Source of the DNA: Rhodococcus sp. HNM0563
Lineage (GTDB): Bacteria > Actinomycetota > Actinomycetes > Mycobacteriales > Mycobacteriaceae
NCBI RefSeq assembly: GCF_012726195.1
Contig: NZ_JAASAF010000011.1
Location: forward strand, 62,001 to 126,000
DNA: 64,000 nucleotides
Direction of reading: 5' to 3'
Below the pieces are notes generated by a model. It was not told the origin of the DNA, searched no databases, and saw nothing but the letters and a program-made list of their open reading frames with translations. Within the stretch, counting starts at the first letter, position 1; the number at the start of each line of letters is the position of its first letter. The position numbers and the translations under genes are program-made. Below, piece by piece: positions 32,857 through 41,464 of this stretch.

Positions 32857-34551
32857 ATGCCCGCCCCAGCCACTGCCTCGCTCGCCCACGCCGCGTGGGA
32901 GAGCCCCTCCCATCCGCAATGGCGGCAGCTCGGCTCCCGACTGACCGACTGGGTCGACACACTCACCCCGCGCCGCGACGTCCTCGTATCGGTGCTCCCT
33001 CACCATCCCGGCAGTGGGCAGCCCGCCGGTGTGTTCAACCACCGCACCGCCCGCATCGCCCTCGACGCCACCCAAGCGATGCCCGGCCGGCCCGACCCCG
33101 ACCGAATCGATCTGCGCGACGAGCGGGACCGAGCCCGCTTCCCGGTGCTGACCGGCGTCCTCGCTCATGAGGCAGGCCACGCCACCCACACCAGCCGCCG
33201 CTACGGCCTGAGCGGGGCGGTCGCGGAGTGGGCAGCGCTGCTCGAGGAGCCGCGCATGGAGAGCCGAGTGGCCGCAGGGAACCCCCAGGCCCGCCGATGG
33301 TTGCAGGCCTCGGCGCTGCACCTGCTCGGGCAGATCGACCCCACCAGCACCGATCACGCAGCCCGCACCCTGGTCCTGCTCGGTGGCCGCGTTCTGGCCG
33401 GCGTGCTCGACGCGGAGTCGTTGCCAGACCTGGACGCCGTGCTGGCGCCGTGGCTGACCGTGGAGCAGATCGCGGTGATCGCCGAACAAACCGACCGCGC
33501 GATCGCCGCGGAAGACGGCGACACAGCGACGATCACCGCCGCGGCCGAGAAGATCGCCTCGCTGTTCGGGGACGATGCGCAGAGCGGTGGGACCGACGAC
33601 GGCGACGATGACTGCGGTGCGCACCACGGCGCACCCGGGGACGGCCCGCTCGCGGCCGCACTGACTGCTGTCGCTGTCGCCGCCGCCCAGGAGTTGCGTG
33701 CAGCGGCCGGCATCGTCGATCCGTCTCCCGCGGCTGTGGCTGCCCGTGCAGCGCGTCAGGCCCACACCTCGCAGGCCGTCGAGGACCAGCGCACCGCCCG
33801 CCAGGGTTCGCACGAGTCTCGCCGCCGCCGCCCGACTGCTGACGATCACAAGCACGCGAAAGTCCTGACCCGGAGCCTCGAATCGGCGGCGTTGCGCGCT
33901 GTCGACGTGACCCGCACGCCGTCGTCGACCCCGCCGGGTCGTCTGCGAACCTCGCAGCTGGTGCGGCGGCGGGGACAGATTCATGCTCGGGTGCGGCCGA
34001 CCGCGACCCCCTGGGAGAACACCCGCCGGCGGACTGTCGACACCCCGAGCCTGGTCGTGGGCGTCGCGCTCGACATTTCCGGCTCGATGGAGCCGTTCGC
34101 TGCGCCCACTGCGGTGGCGGCGTGGGCGCTGGCCCGGGCAGTACGGCAGGTCGGCGGCAAGGCCGCAACAGTGACCTGGAATCACACCTCGTCACTGCTC
34201 CCGGTCACGGCAGTGAGTGGATCGGTCCCCGTGCCGTCGATCGGCGGCGGGTCCACCGGCTTGCCGGCTGCGCTGCGCGTCCTCGACCGCGAGCTCGCCC
34301 TCGGCCGCGATCACGGCGCACGGATGGTCGTGGTGGTGACGGACGGTGACCTTCCGAACGATGCCGCGGTGCGCGAGGAGGCGGAGAGGCTGGTCGCTGC
34401 TGGTGTGCGGATCCTGTGGCTTGTGACCGAGGCCGGTGGGATGACGCCGCCCGAGGGGGCAGAAGTCGCCGTGATCGAGGACCCGAGCCGCATTGGGCAG
34501 CTCATCGGTGCCGCGGCGGTGACTGCGTTGAGGTCGGAAAATCGCAGGTAG
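32857..34551 (+). CDS. VWA-domain protein with N-terminal HEAGH metalloprotease motif (VWA1)
   Basis: 564 aa. The N-terminal domain has VLAHEAGHATH (His104, Glu105, His108), an HExxH zinc motif. A long Ala-rich and acidic linker follows (about 230-320). The C-terminal VWA domain has the MIDAS motif DISGS (406-410) with later TDGD. This is CobT-like layout plus a protease-like domain. MoxR ATPases typically act on VWA partners; MoxR1 is the natural candidate. ATG 32857 is supported by the promoter and lies far inside the longer open frame. A paralogue, VWA2, has lost the zinc motif. The protein could be an ATPase-gated protease. Confidence 0.78.
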   Translation: MPAPATASLAHAAWESPSHPQWRQLGSRLTDWVDTLTPRRDVLVSVLPHHPGSGQPAGVFNHRTARIALDATQAMPGRPDPDRIDLRDERDRARFPVLTGVLAHEAGHATHTSRRYGLSGAVAEWAALLEEPRMESRVAAGNPQARRWLQASALHLLGQIDPTSTDHAARTLVLLGGRVLAGVLDAESLPDLDAVLAPWLTVEQIAVIAEQTDRAIAAEDGDTATITAAAEKIASLFGDDAQSGGTDDGDDDCGAHHGAPGDGPLAAALTAVAVAAAQELRAAAGIVDPSPAAVAARAARQAHTSQAVEDQRTARQGSHESRRRRPTADDHKHAKVLTRSLESAALRAVDVTRTPSSTPPGRLRTSQLVRRRGQIHARVRPTATPWENTRRRTVDTPSLVVGVALDISGSMEPFAAPTAVAAWALARAVRQVGGKAATVTWNHTSSLLPVTAVSGSVPVPSIGGGSTGLPAALRVLDRELALGRDHGARMVVVVTDGDLPNDAAVREEAERLVAAGVRILWLVTEAGGMTPPEGAEVAVIEDPSRIGQLIGAAAVTALRSENRR

Positions 34552-34560
34552 TGGAAATAG

Positions 34561-34589
34561 CTCAGCCCCACCATGTGGTGGGGGCTGAG
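34561..34589 (+). terminator. strong hairpin terminator after VWA1
   Basis: CTCAGCCCCACCA pairs with TGGTGGGGGCTGAG (one bulged G, tight loop), 9 bp after the stop, followed by GCTCTTT. Confidence 0.75.
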
Positions 34590-35029
34590 GCTCTTTACGA
34601 CTCGCGCCAGCGTGAGCATGAGCATCAGCGGCACGTACGGCATGTTTCGGCCGACCCGGCAAGCCGGGGTCTGTATGTGTGCGGCCCCGTGGGGCGCGGG
34701 ATCAGTATGGCACAAGATGTGGCTTACGCAAAGCCCCAATGTGGCTTAAAAGTTGCTTCGTGATTCTGCTGCCTGCCATACCTGGTGGCTCATATGCGCC
34801 TTAGCCAGCACAAGTTTATGTTTCAATCGGGTGCGCCAACGATTCGGGACAAAGCAACAATTTGCACTCGGATTGCCCAAAGGTGATGCTGACGGAGCAA
34901 CGAAAAAACCCCACGAACCCGCCTCGATTCATGCCCTGCGCAGCGGTGATCGTATGGTGGAGCGACGATCGAGCCATGCAATCCGCGTAGCGATAGCCCG
35001 GGGGGCGCGCGAGATGGAGGTAACCAGGG
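34590..35029 (+). other. intergenic region, lower GC, no gene
   Basis: About 440 bp with several short hairpins (GACCCGGC/GCCGGGGTC near 34654) and an A/T-richer middle with an AACGAAAAAACCCC stretch. A GATCGT...ACGATC inverted repeat (34948-34970) could be an operator for the ImmA/IrrE operon. No tRNA fold was found. The composition change suggests a module boundary. Confidence 0.4.
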
Positions 35030-35581
35030 GTGGCGCAGTACGACCCAGGTGAGCAGACGGACCCAAACGCACGGAAGCGCGTCGACGAACTGCTTGTCGA
35101 AATCCACGAGTCGATGCCCGGCCCGTGGTCATTCGAAGAGTTCAGGACGTGGTTGTCTCGCCGCCGCGGCGTCCCCATCGAGATGCGGCCCCGACCGGAC
35201 GATCAGCACGTCGACGCTCCATGTGGGTGGACCCTTGTCTGCGAGGACCGCGACATCGTCTACTACCCCCTCGACACACCTGAGACCCGATCACGATTCA
35301 TCACCTACCACGAGTTCGCACACCTGCTGTTCAACCACGACGACGGTGAAACCGATCGCCACGCCCTGGCCCGCGAACTCGCTCCCGACGTGGACCCCGA
35401 ACTCGTGAAGAAGGTCTTCGGCCGCACAAACTACGACCGACCCGAAGAACAGGAGGCCGAGCTCCTTGCCCTGCACCTACTGCGCAATGACGTCGAACAC
35501 CTGGGCATCGGTGTCCGATCCAGCAACCCGAAAGTTGCCACGCGCGTCGGTCGGGCGCTACGGCTGCTTCGGGGTCGATAG
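35030..35581 (+). CDS. ImmA/IrrE-family metallopeptidase
   Basis: 183 aa. YHEFAHLLFNH gives HExxH with His94, Glu95 and His98, and a downstream EEQEAELLALHLL supplies the family's third-ligand helix. ImmA/IrrE proteases usually cut an XRE-family repressor, relieving repression of mobile or stress genes. GTG 35030 has GGAGG about 9 bp upstream. Directly downstream is the MAB_1171c-like membrane protein (0 bp gap). XRE and EspR-like genes 3 kb away are possible substrates. Confidence 0.82.
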   Translation: MAQYDPGEQTDPNARKRVDELLVEIHESMPGPWSFEEFRTWLSRRRGVPIEMRPRPDDQHVDAPCGWTLVCEDRDIVYYPLDTPETRSRFITYHEFAHLLFNHDDGETDRHALARELAPDVDPELVKKVFGRTNYDRPEEQEAELLALHLLRNDVEHLGIGVRSSNPKVATRVGRALRLLRGR

Positions 35582-36793
35582 ATGACCTCGACACTGCCGG
35601 CCGCCATCGAGTGGCCGATGATGATCATCCTTCTCACCGTCGCCCTGCTACGGGCGCTGTTCCTACACTCGCGCCTCGACCAGCGATTGACGACCATGCT
35701 CGTCTTCTGGGGATTCTGTGCACTCCTGCGTGACCCCCACATCCAGGACCAGCTGGCCGAGCACCTCGTGGATCCGTCAGTTATCCGTCAGACAACCCAC
35801 ATGTTCGCCATGCTCGCCAGTGCGGCGATCATCGGCGCATGCGCGCTCTGGGCCGCCCCTGCGGAACGATCGACGACCGGTCTCGCCGCCGCATGGCACC
35901 GGCCCGAAACGCAGCCGATCGTCTATACCGTGGTCTTGACCATGGGACTCGCGCTCTTCCCGCTCTCTGCACCTGCCCGTGCCGCCGGACAGACGCTCGA
36001 ACAACATGGCGGATGGCAGCTGATCGCCTACATGGTGGTCTATGCGGCCCCTACGATCGTCGCGATCAGCGCGGGGGCGGTGCTCCTCATCGAAGCGGCA
36101 CGGCAAACGAAGAGTGCGCTGGCGGCCGTCGGATTCGCGCTGGCCGTCGTGGCGTGCGCGATCTCCCTGCTCGACTCCACCACCCGCATCATCAACGCCT
36201 GTTTCCTCTACGGCGGTCACCGCAACGCGTTCACAATCTGGCGTAGCGAATCGAACGATGTGCTGTTCTTGCCCGAAGTGACCCTCATCGCGCTCGTACT
36301 GACCGGCCCGCTGGTGAACCGACTGGCAGAGCGAATGGGACTGGACAAATCGAGCCGTCAGGTCCGCCGTCTCACCCCCATGTGGAACGACCTGTCCGGC
36401 GCTGTGCCGACCGTCATCCTGCAACAGCGCCCCGACCGCGCCGACGAGCTCGCTCAGCGAATGAGCATCGAAATCTGGGACACCCTAATCCGGCTTCGCG
36501 ACTATCTTCCGCCGCGACTGATTCCCCGGCGCACCCCCGACCTGTCGCACATCCGTGAGCGCGACCGGGTCGGCGTGACAGCAGCGCTTGCGGTGCAGGA
36601 GGCGATCGAGGGCTATCGCACCGGGACTCCTCCCGAGTCGTCTTCCGCCACTCCCTCCGACCTCAACCATCTCGATCTTGAAGAACTGGCCCGAGGATGG
36701 GTACTAGCTCCTCACACTCTCCGCACCGAGACCGAAGAACAGACAACCACGGAAGGACATGGGCGGCCCGGGCTGTCCACACCACATGGCTGA
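35582..36793 (+). CDS. MAB_1171c-like multi-pass membrane protein
   Basis: 403 aa. About seven hydrophobic spans fill residues 8-245 (for example PMMIILLTVALLRALFL and VALVVLTG-like segments), then a cytoplasmic C-terminal domain (LTPMWNDLSGAVPT..ERDRVGVTAALAVQEAIEGY). This matches the actinobacterial MAB_1171c family, called putative transporters and commonly next to ImmA/IrrE and XRE genes. The start codon abuts the ImmA/IrrE stop, and the 3' end overlaps the P450 start by 35 bp. The transport role is unproven. Confidence 0.72.
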   Translation: MTSTLPAAIEWPMMIILLTVALLRALFLHSRLDQRLTTMLVFWGFCALLRDPHIQDQLAEHLVDPSVIRQTTHMFAMLASAAIIGACALWAAPAERSTTGLAAAWHRPETQPIVYTVVLTMGLALFPLSAPARAAGQTLEQHGGWQLIAYMVVYAAPTIVAISAGAVLLIEAARQTKSALAAVGFALAVVACAISLLDSTTRIINACFLYGGHRNAFTIWRSESNDVLFLPEVTLIALVLTGPLVNRLAERMGLDKSSRQVRRLTPMWNDLSGAVPTVILQQRPDRADELAQRMSIEIWDTLIRLRDYLPPRLIPRRTPDLSHIRERDRVGVTAALAVQEAIEGYRTGTPPESSSATPSDLNHLDLEELARGWVLAPHTLRTETEEQTTTEGHGRPGLSTPHG

Positions 36794-38162
36794 GCACAAC
36801 ACCATTCCGCATCCCCCCAAACGACTTCCCATCGTCGGCGACGTAGTCGGCATGGATCGCGCCAAGCCCAACCAGAAGACCCTCGTCATGCACGAGCTTC
36901 TCGGCCCGATCTACCGCCGCACGATCATGGGCATGCACCTGACCTTCGCGTCCGGCGCCGACGTCGTGGCTGACCTCAACGACGAGACCCGATTCCGCAA
37001 GCACGTGGGCCGGCCGATCGCCCAGCTGCGTGAACTTGCCGGCAACGGCCTGTTCACCGCAGACAATGGAACCGGCGCCTGGACCGCAGCCCACAACGTC
37101 CTCGTGCCCGGGTTCACCAAGGACGCCATGCGGGGCTACCACGACACGATGAGCGCCACCCTCGCCGAACTCCTCAAGTCCTGGGACCAACGCCCGAGCC
37201 AGGCCCTCGACGTCACATCCGAGATGAGCAAGCTGACCAGCGAGGTCATCGGCAGGTGCGGATTCGGCCGCTCGTTCGGCTCGTTCGATCGCGACGAAGT
37301 CGACCCCTTCGTCTCAGCCATCCAACGCGCTCTCGACTATTCACAGCGCTCGTCGATCCCACTGCCGATCCTGGGCAAGTTGCTCGGCCGCGCAGAGGCC
37401 CGTCAGAACGTCGAGGACATCGCCCACCTGCGCTCGGTCGTCGACGACGTGATCGACGCCCGACTGCAGGGCACCGGGACACATTCCGATCTGCTCGACC
37501 TGATGCTCAACAACCCGGACCCTGACACCGGGAAGAACCTCGACCGCGAAAACATCCGCGACCAGGTGATCACCTTCCTGATCGCCGGCAACGAGACCAC
37601 GTCGAATGCGCTGTCGTTCGCGCTGCATCTGCTTGCCACCCATCCGGAAGTTGCCGCCCAGGTTCGCGCCGAGATCGACGCCGTGTGGCCGGATCGGTCC
37701 CGGCCGCAGCTGTCCTTCGACCAGGTTTCGAAGCTGCGCTACACCCGCCGGGTGATCGACGAGACGTTGCGTCTGTGGCCTGCAGCGCCGGGCTACTTCC
37801 GGGAAGCAATCGAGGACACGACCGTGGCTGGCGGCTACGAGTTCAAGGCAGGGGACTGGGCGTTCATCCTGTTGCTGCGTCTGCACCGGGACCCGGTCTG
37901 GGGGCCTGACCCCGAGCGCTTCGACCCGGATCGGTTCCTGCCCGAGAACGTCAAGGCACGTCCCGGTCACGTCTACAAGCCCTTCGGCACCGGGATTCGG
38001 TCGTGCATCGGTCGGCAGTTCGCGTTGCACGAGATGCAGCTCGCGCTGGCGACGATCGTGCACCAGTACGACCTGGTGGCCGACCCGGACTACTCCTTGG
38101 AGGTTGCCGAACTGCTGACCTTGCGGCCGGCAGGGCTCAAACTCGAGTTCCGTCCGAGGTAA
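36759..38162 (+). CDS. cytochrome P450
   Basis: Haem monooxygenase, soluble, 467 aa. The I-helix oxygen-activation motif AGNETTSNA, the K-helix ETLRLWP and the haem-binding loop FGTGIRSCIG with Cys416 are all present. ATG 36759 has GGAAGG upstream and overlaps the previous gene; ATG 36786 is an alternative without a ribosome site. No ferredoxin or reductase is adjacent, so redox partners must come from elsewhere. Cotranscription with ImmA/IrrE and the membrane protein suggests it modifies a small molecule that the module senses or exports; that is inference. Confidence 0.88.
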   Translation: MGGPGCPHHMAEHNTIPHPPKRLPIVGDVVGMDRAKPNQKTLVMHELLGPIYRRTIMGMHLTFASGADVVADLNDETRFRKHVGRPIAQLRELAGNGLFTADNGTGAWTAAHNVLVPGFTKDAMRGYHDTMSATLAELLKSWDQRPSQALDVTSEMSKLTSEVIGRCGFGRSFGSFDRDEVDPFVSAIQRALDYSQRSSIPLPILGKLLGRAEARQNVEDIAHLRSVVDDVIDARLQGTGTHSDLLDLMLNNPDPDTGKNLDRENIRDQVITFLIAGNETTSNALSFALHLLATHPEVAAQVRAEIDAVWPDRSRPQLSFDQVSKLRYTRRVIDETLRLWPAAPGYFREAIEDTTVAGGYEFKAGDWAFILLLRLHRDPVWGPDPERFDPDRFLPENVKARPGHVYKPFGTGIRSCIGRQFALHEMQLALATIVHQYDLVADPDYSLEVAELLTLRPAGLKLEFRPR

Positions 38163-38565
38163 TGGAGCCGCGGCGGTGTTCGTCCACCAGCGCCTCGAGT
38201 TCGGTAACCAGCGATTCGAGGCTGCTCTGGGCGCCATCGCCGCCGCGGAAGCAGATGCCGTTGAGTTTGGCGTCGCGGGCTGCGATCAGCGCGCGGAACT
38301 GCAGGTCGTAGTTCGCGGTCCCCGGAAGGTCGATCAAGTAGTTCTCGGGAGCAGAGAACTCACGAGCGATGGCTGCGAGGAGGTCATCGCCCGCGCCCGG
38401 GTGGGTACCGCTGCGCAACGCGATGATGTCATCGGCGGTGATCTCTGTACCCAGATCAGCGGATACCGCTGCGGCGACAGACTGAGCAGACCGCTCGGAC
38501 TGTCCGAACTCATGGGCGAGCTGGAACAGCCGGTCTACACGCGTAGCCACTTCGGCAGCTGTCAC
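38137..38565 (-). CDS. EspR-like HTH transcriptional regulator
   Basis: 142 aa. An atypical N-terminal helix-turn-helix (TRVDRLFQLAHEFGQ...EITADDIIALRSG) and SAPENYLIDLP followed by a C-terminal dimerisation helix match the EspR type of actinobacterial regulators. GTG 38565 overlaps the stop of the upstream XRE gene (GTGA), so the two are cotranslated. Its 3' end overlaps the convergent P450 gene by 26 bp. A frameshifted relative sits at 27236-27563. It probably regulates the ImmA/IrrE-P450 module. Confidence 0.7.
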   Translation of the reverse strand: MTAAEVATRVDRLFQLAHEFGQSERSAQSVAAAVSADLGTEITADDIIALRSGTHPGAGDDLLAAIAREFSAPENYLIDLPGTANYDLQFRALIAARDAKLNGICFRGGDGAQSSLESLVTELEALVDEHRRGSITSDGTRV

Positions 38566-39236
38566 GAGTCGATGCCTCCTCTGCGGCTAGCGAATCGTTC
38601 CTCGAATCGTGCCGCTAGTTCTTCCGGTATGCCGTTTGCGCGGCCAATCAACCAGCGCCGGTAGTAGCGCTCCTCGGCAGAGGGTTCCTCAGGATCGACC
38701 GGTTCAGCAAGATGCGCGCTGAACGCGAATTCGATCATGGTAGGGATGCCGTTCTTCGAACTACGGTTCCGTTCGAGGATGTCGGTGACCCAGGTCCCGG
38801 TCAGGGAGGAAACAAAGCGCTGCAACGCCTCGGTGGTGCTGGCCAGCCGATGATTGCCGTCGTCTTCCTCGGCGAGGACAGTCAACGAATTCAGGATCTC
38901 CAACAGTTCCGTGAGCTGCTCGAGCGAAACAGGGACTTCCATCGGCCCGAGTTCGAACGCCGGCGCAGGGGAAGCTGGACGGACTGGAGGTTCGGGCAGA
39001 GGGGTGGGATGTCCGCCGGCCCACACACGTGCCGCGCTGCCCGGCTCCCATCGCAACGCATGATCGAAGCGATTGCGGGTGGTGGCGGTCGGCTCGCTGC
39101 CTTCCGCGCGCTCAATGCGCGTCTGTGTGGTGTCCGAGGGGCCACCAGCTGCTGTGACGTCGTCCTGCGTCATCCCGAGTGCTTCGCGGCGCTCGCGCAC
39201 GATACGTCCGAAGCGGACGCGGTTGGACGCCTTCAT
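38562..39236 (-). CDS. XRE-family helix-turn-helix regulator
   Basis: 224 aa. The N-terminal HTH is clear: VRFGRIVRERREALGMTQDDV followed by TTQTRIERAEG. A Pro-rich linker leads to a helical C-terminal domain (EQLTELLEILNSLTVLAEED, then ERYYRRWLIGRANG). XRE repressors of this form are classical ImmA/IrrE substrates. ATG 39236 has an 18-bp palindrome 27 bp upstream (39263-39280), a likely autoregulatory operator. Confidence 0.82.
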   Translation of the reverse strand: MKASNRVRFGRIVRERREALGMTQDDVTAAGGPSDTTQTRIERAEGSEPTATTRNRFDHALRWEPGSAARVWAGGHPTPLPEPPVRPASPAPAFELGPMEVPVSLEQLTELLEILNSLTVLAEEDDGNHRLASTTEALQRFVSSLTGTWVTDILERNRSSKNGIPTMIEFAFSAHLAEPVDPEEPSAEERYYRRWLIGRANGIPEELAARFEERFASRRGGIDS

Positions 39237-39262
39237 GCCTCACAGCCTAGGGGACCAAGCGA

Positions 39263-39280
39263 CATCAAAGCTAATTGATG
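39263..39280. promoter_or_regulatory. candidate XRE operator
   Basis: CATCAA, 6 bp, TTGATG: a perfect 6-bp-arm inverted repeat upstream of the XRE gene, in an A/T-richer stretch. Confidence 0.5.
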
Positions 39281-39602
39281 GCGAAAAAAGTTCACGATCG
39301 ACATGCCTCCTTATTCGCCACATGAGCTGCGGCTATTACATCTGTCTTGGACATGTCCTCTGTTCGAATGATGCCAGGGTGTCACTTTTGAAGCTGCACG
39401 ATGGGACGGATGCGCAGCATTATGTCCGATAGAAACACTTGTTCTCCCGGCTGTCCGACGTGAAGCGACCGCTTCTCGCAGTACAGGCACGGTTCATGAG
39501 AACTAACTGTGGACGCTCCATTCGCGTGAGATCTGAAACACAGCAGCGGCCCGTTCATAGCGTCGAATCCGACATCGCATCCCAGCCACATCGGAGGTTC
39601 AC
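39281..39602 (+). promoter_or_regulatory. intergenic region with GCTGTCCG box and ECF-like promoter
   Basis: GCTGTCC (39450-39456), TGAAACA (39534-39540), 17 bp, TAGCGTC (39558-39564) within CGTTCATAGCGTC; 38 bp before the DUF932 ATG. A GGACATGTCC palindrome lies at about 39351. No gene is seen. Confidence 0.68.
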
Positions 39603-40547
39603 ATGACCGCTCCCGCCGCCACCCGCATCCCCGCCAGCCGCGCACTCGGCGCCGACATCAGCGCCGCACGCAACGTCCACGATGCCCTCGAACTCGCCGG
39701 GCTGGCCTGGGGGATCGAAGAGCACCCGGCCGATAGCTTCGCCCTCACCACCCCAGGTGGGGTCACCATGACCGGCATGCCGGGGATGCGCTTCTTCCTG
39801 CGTTCGGACACCAAGGAGGCGTTGCACCTCGGCGGTGCCCGGTACACACCTGTCACCAACGCGGACGCATTCGCCGCCGCCGACGCTGCGGTCGCGATGG
39901 GCGCCCGGTTCGCCACCGGCGGCGCCTTGCGCGGGGGTCGACAGACGTACTTGGAGCTGGATCTGCCGGATGCGGCGGTGAAGGTCGGCGGCAAGGATCT
40001 GGTGGCCTTCACGCTCCTACTTCGCACTGCCCACGATGGGTCCGGCCGCGTCTCGGGCGAGGCCCGAGTGAAGCGTCTGGTCTGCACGAATGGGATGACC
40101 GCAAACATCGGGTTTCCCGCTACGTTCGCGATCGGTCACACCCGTTCCGCGCACGATCGACTCGCTGCCGCTACGACGATGGTTCAGGGCGCGGTCCGCT
40201 TCGCGAAGGAGTTCAGCGCGATCGCGGATCACATGCTCGACACCCCGATGACGCTGACTGAGTTCGGCGCGTTCATCGACGCTATGTACCCGCGGCCCGA
40301 CGAAGAGAACGCGCGCGAGTTCGGCCGGTGGGAGCGCCGTCGTCACGAGCTGATCGAACTGTTCCGCTTCGCGGACACCAACGATCTCGGCCGGGGAAGC
40401 CGCTGGGGCGCGTACTCGGCGCTGACCGAGTACGTCGACTGGTTCGCACCGGTCCGGGGCGGCGACGACGCCCGGGCGACGCGTCAACTCGACGGCACCG
40501 CCCAAGGCGCCAAGGACCGGGCAATGAAGATTCTCGCCGGCGTTTGA
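39603..40547 (+). CDS. DUF932 family protein (phage/plasmid-like, TIGR03299 type)
   Basis: 314 aa, soluble. Family features include WGIEEHPADSFALTTPGG, FFLRSDTKEALHLGG.YTPVTNADAF, LVAFTLLLRTAHDGSG and VKRLVCTNGMTANIG. DUF932 proteins are widespread on phages, plasmids and integrative elements, where they accompany replication or MoxR/VWA genes, but their biochemistry is unknown. The ATG follows GGAGG. Its promoter is strong and a long perfect hairpin terminates it, so it is a stand-alone cassette. Confidence 0.8.
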   Translation: MTAPAATRIPASRALGADISAARNVHDALELAGLAWGIEEHPADSFALTTPGGVTMTGMPGMRFFLRSDTKEALHLGGARYTPVTNADAFAAADAAVAMGARFATGGALRGGRQTYLELDLPDAAVKVGGKDLVAFTLLLRTAHDGSGRVSGEARVKRLVCTNGMTANIGFPATFAIGHTRSAHDRLAAATTMVQGAVRFAKEFSAIADHMLDTPMTLTEFGAFIDAMYPRPDEENAREFGRWERRRHELIELFRFADTNDLGRGSRWGAYSALTEYVDWFAPVRGGDDARATRQLDGTAQGAKDRAMKILAGV

Positions 40548-40558
40548 TCGCTCGCTGG

Positions 40559-40594
40559 AAAGGGCGGGGAGGCCTGCAGGCCTCCCCGCCCTTT
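40559..40594 (+). terminator. 16-bp perfect hairpin terminator
   Basis: AAAGGGCGGGGAGGCC and GGCCTCCCCGCCCTTT with a TGCA loop, 11 bp after the DUF932 stop. Confidence 0.85.
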
Positions 40595-40610
40595 CTCGTC
40601 GGCGCGTTGT

Positions 40611-40729
40611 GCTGTCCGCCCCTAATTCAGCCGACCTACCGCGAACCGTGGGTATCACGGGTATCACGGGTATCGCGTGTTTTCCGGGTACTAGGACTGC
40701 AACACTGCAGGTCGGAGGGGAGCAGGGTC
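40611..40729 (+). promoter_or_regulatory. GCTGTCCG box, 9-bp repeats and weak ECF-like promoter
   Basis: GCTGTCC (40611-40617), three tandem 9-bp GGGTATCAC-type repeats (about 40650-40676), TGCAACA (40698-40704), 18 bp, CAGGGTC (40723-40729); 36 bp before the ATG at 40766. Confidence 0.45.
40650..40676. repeat. 9-bp tandem repeat GGGTATCAC x3
   Basis: Two exact copies and one variant copy (GGGTATCGC), placed between the GCTGTCC box and the TGCAACA element; possibly direct-repeat operators. Confidence 0.6.
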
Positions 40730-40765
40730 GAGTCATCACTCCAACCAGCAGAAAGGACACCCGTG

Positions 40766-40942
40766 ATGACCATCGTGCAGCCAACCGGGAAAATGAGTGC
40801 CCGGCAGCTCCGCCACAAGCTCAACGTCGCCCACGCGTCCGGGCGGCTTCAGCCCAACGGCCGCGCACGCGCCGCGAAGGGCAAGTGGCGGGGTAACCGC
40901 TCCGCCACCCGTCGCCGCGCGATTGCTGAGGCGGCGCGTTGA
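40766..40942 (+). CDS. small basic protein, 58 aa
   Basis: Very basic (ARQLRHKLNVAHASGRLQPN and GKWRGNRSATRRRAI), so probably nucleic-acid-binding. ATG 40766 (or GTG 40763) follows AAAGGA. Its stop overlaps a TTG start of the next gene (TTGA), suggesting an operon. No family is recognised. Confidence 0.6.
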   Translation: MTIVQPTGKMSARQLRHKLNVAHASGRLQPNGRARAAKGKWRGNRSATRRRAIAEAAR

Positions 40943-41337
40943 CCATGACCACAGTCGCCGAGATCAACGCTCAGTTGGACGTGTGGCACGAGGTTGTCGC
41001 ACACGCACAGCGCGCCCTTGCGAGCCTGAAGGTTCAGCGTGTCGGCGTGGTGGCTCGGGACAAGCACCCTGATGCCGCGGAGCTACGCCTCGGCTGCGAC
41101 GCAGAGGGGTATTACCTGTTCGGGATGTATACCGCGGACGGAAGCGATCTGATCGATGGAACGGAGGAGATCGACGGTATCGATCCTGACGATGAACTCC
41201 AGGAAGCAGTCGCCGCTCTGCCGTCTCGGTCGGTTTCCTACAACCGGGACGCCGAGGCATACGTGATCCGGGTTCTGGACGTAACTTCCGCAACTCGGCC
41301 GAGCATCGTCGACACCGTGCACCCGAAGGTGGCCTAG
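40939..41337 (+). CDS. hypothetical protein, 132 aa
   Basis: Acidic soluble protein (TADGSDLIDGTEEIDGIDPDDE). The TTG at 40939 overlaps the previous stop and has GAGG at a good distance; ATG 40945 is the alternative. It is likely cotranslated with the basic 58-aa protein; a basic/acidic pair could bind each other. A strong hairpin with a T-rich tail follows. Confidence 0.65.
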   Translation: MTMTTVAEINAQLDVWHEVVAHAQRALASLKVQRVGVVARDKHPDAAELRLGCDAEGYYLFGMYTADGSDLIDGTEEIDGIDPDDELQEAVAALPSRSVSYNRDAEAYVIRVLDVTSATRPSIVDTVHPKVA

Positions 41338-41353
41338 TCTCACGCCCCCTCTA

Positions 41354-41392
41354 CCTGATGCCCCAGCCCAGCAGGCTGGGTGGGGCATCAGG
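41354..41392 (+). terminator. strong hairpin terminator with T-rich tail
   Basis: CCTGATGCCCCAGCCCAG pairs with CTGGGTGGGGCATCAGG around a short loop, followed by TCTTTCC. Confidence 0.85.
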
Positions 41393-41464
41393 TCTTTCCG
41401 GGTTCGATGTCCCGGGCAGGAAGTCGGGTTCCTCAGGCGGACGGCTGGCTCTGTGGGAACGCGG

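Noticed and set aside
34590-35029. Possible tRNA or structured RNA from several hairpins
   Set aside because: No cloverleaf with TTC loop and anticodon arm could be assembled; the hairpins are more easily terminators.
40650-40676. Possible CRISPR-like repeats
   Set aside because: Only three contiguous 9-bp units with no spacers; a simple tandem repeat. No CRISPR array or cas gene was seen anywhere in the window.
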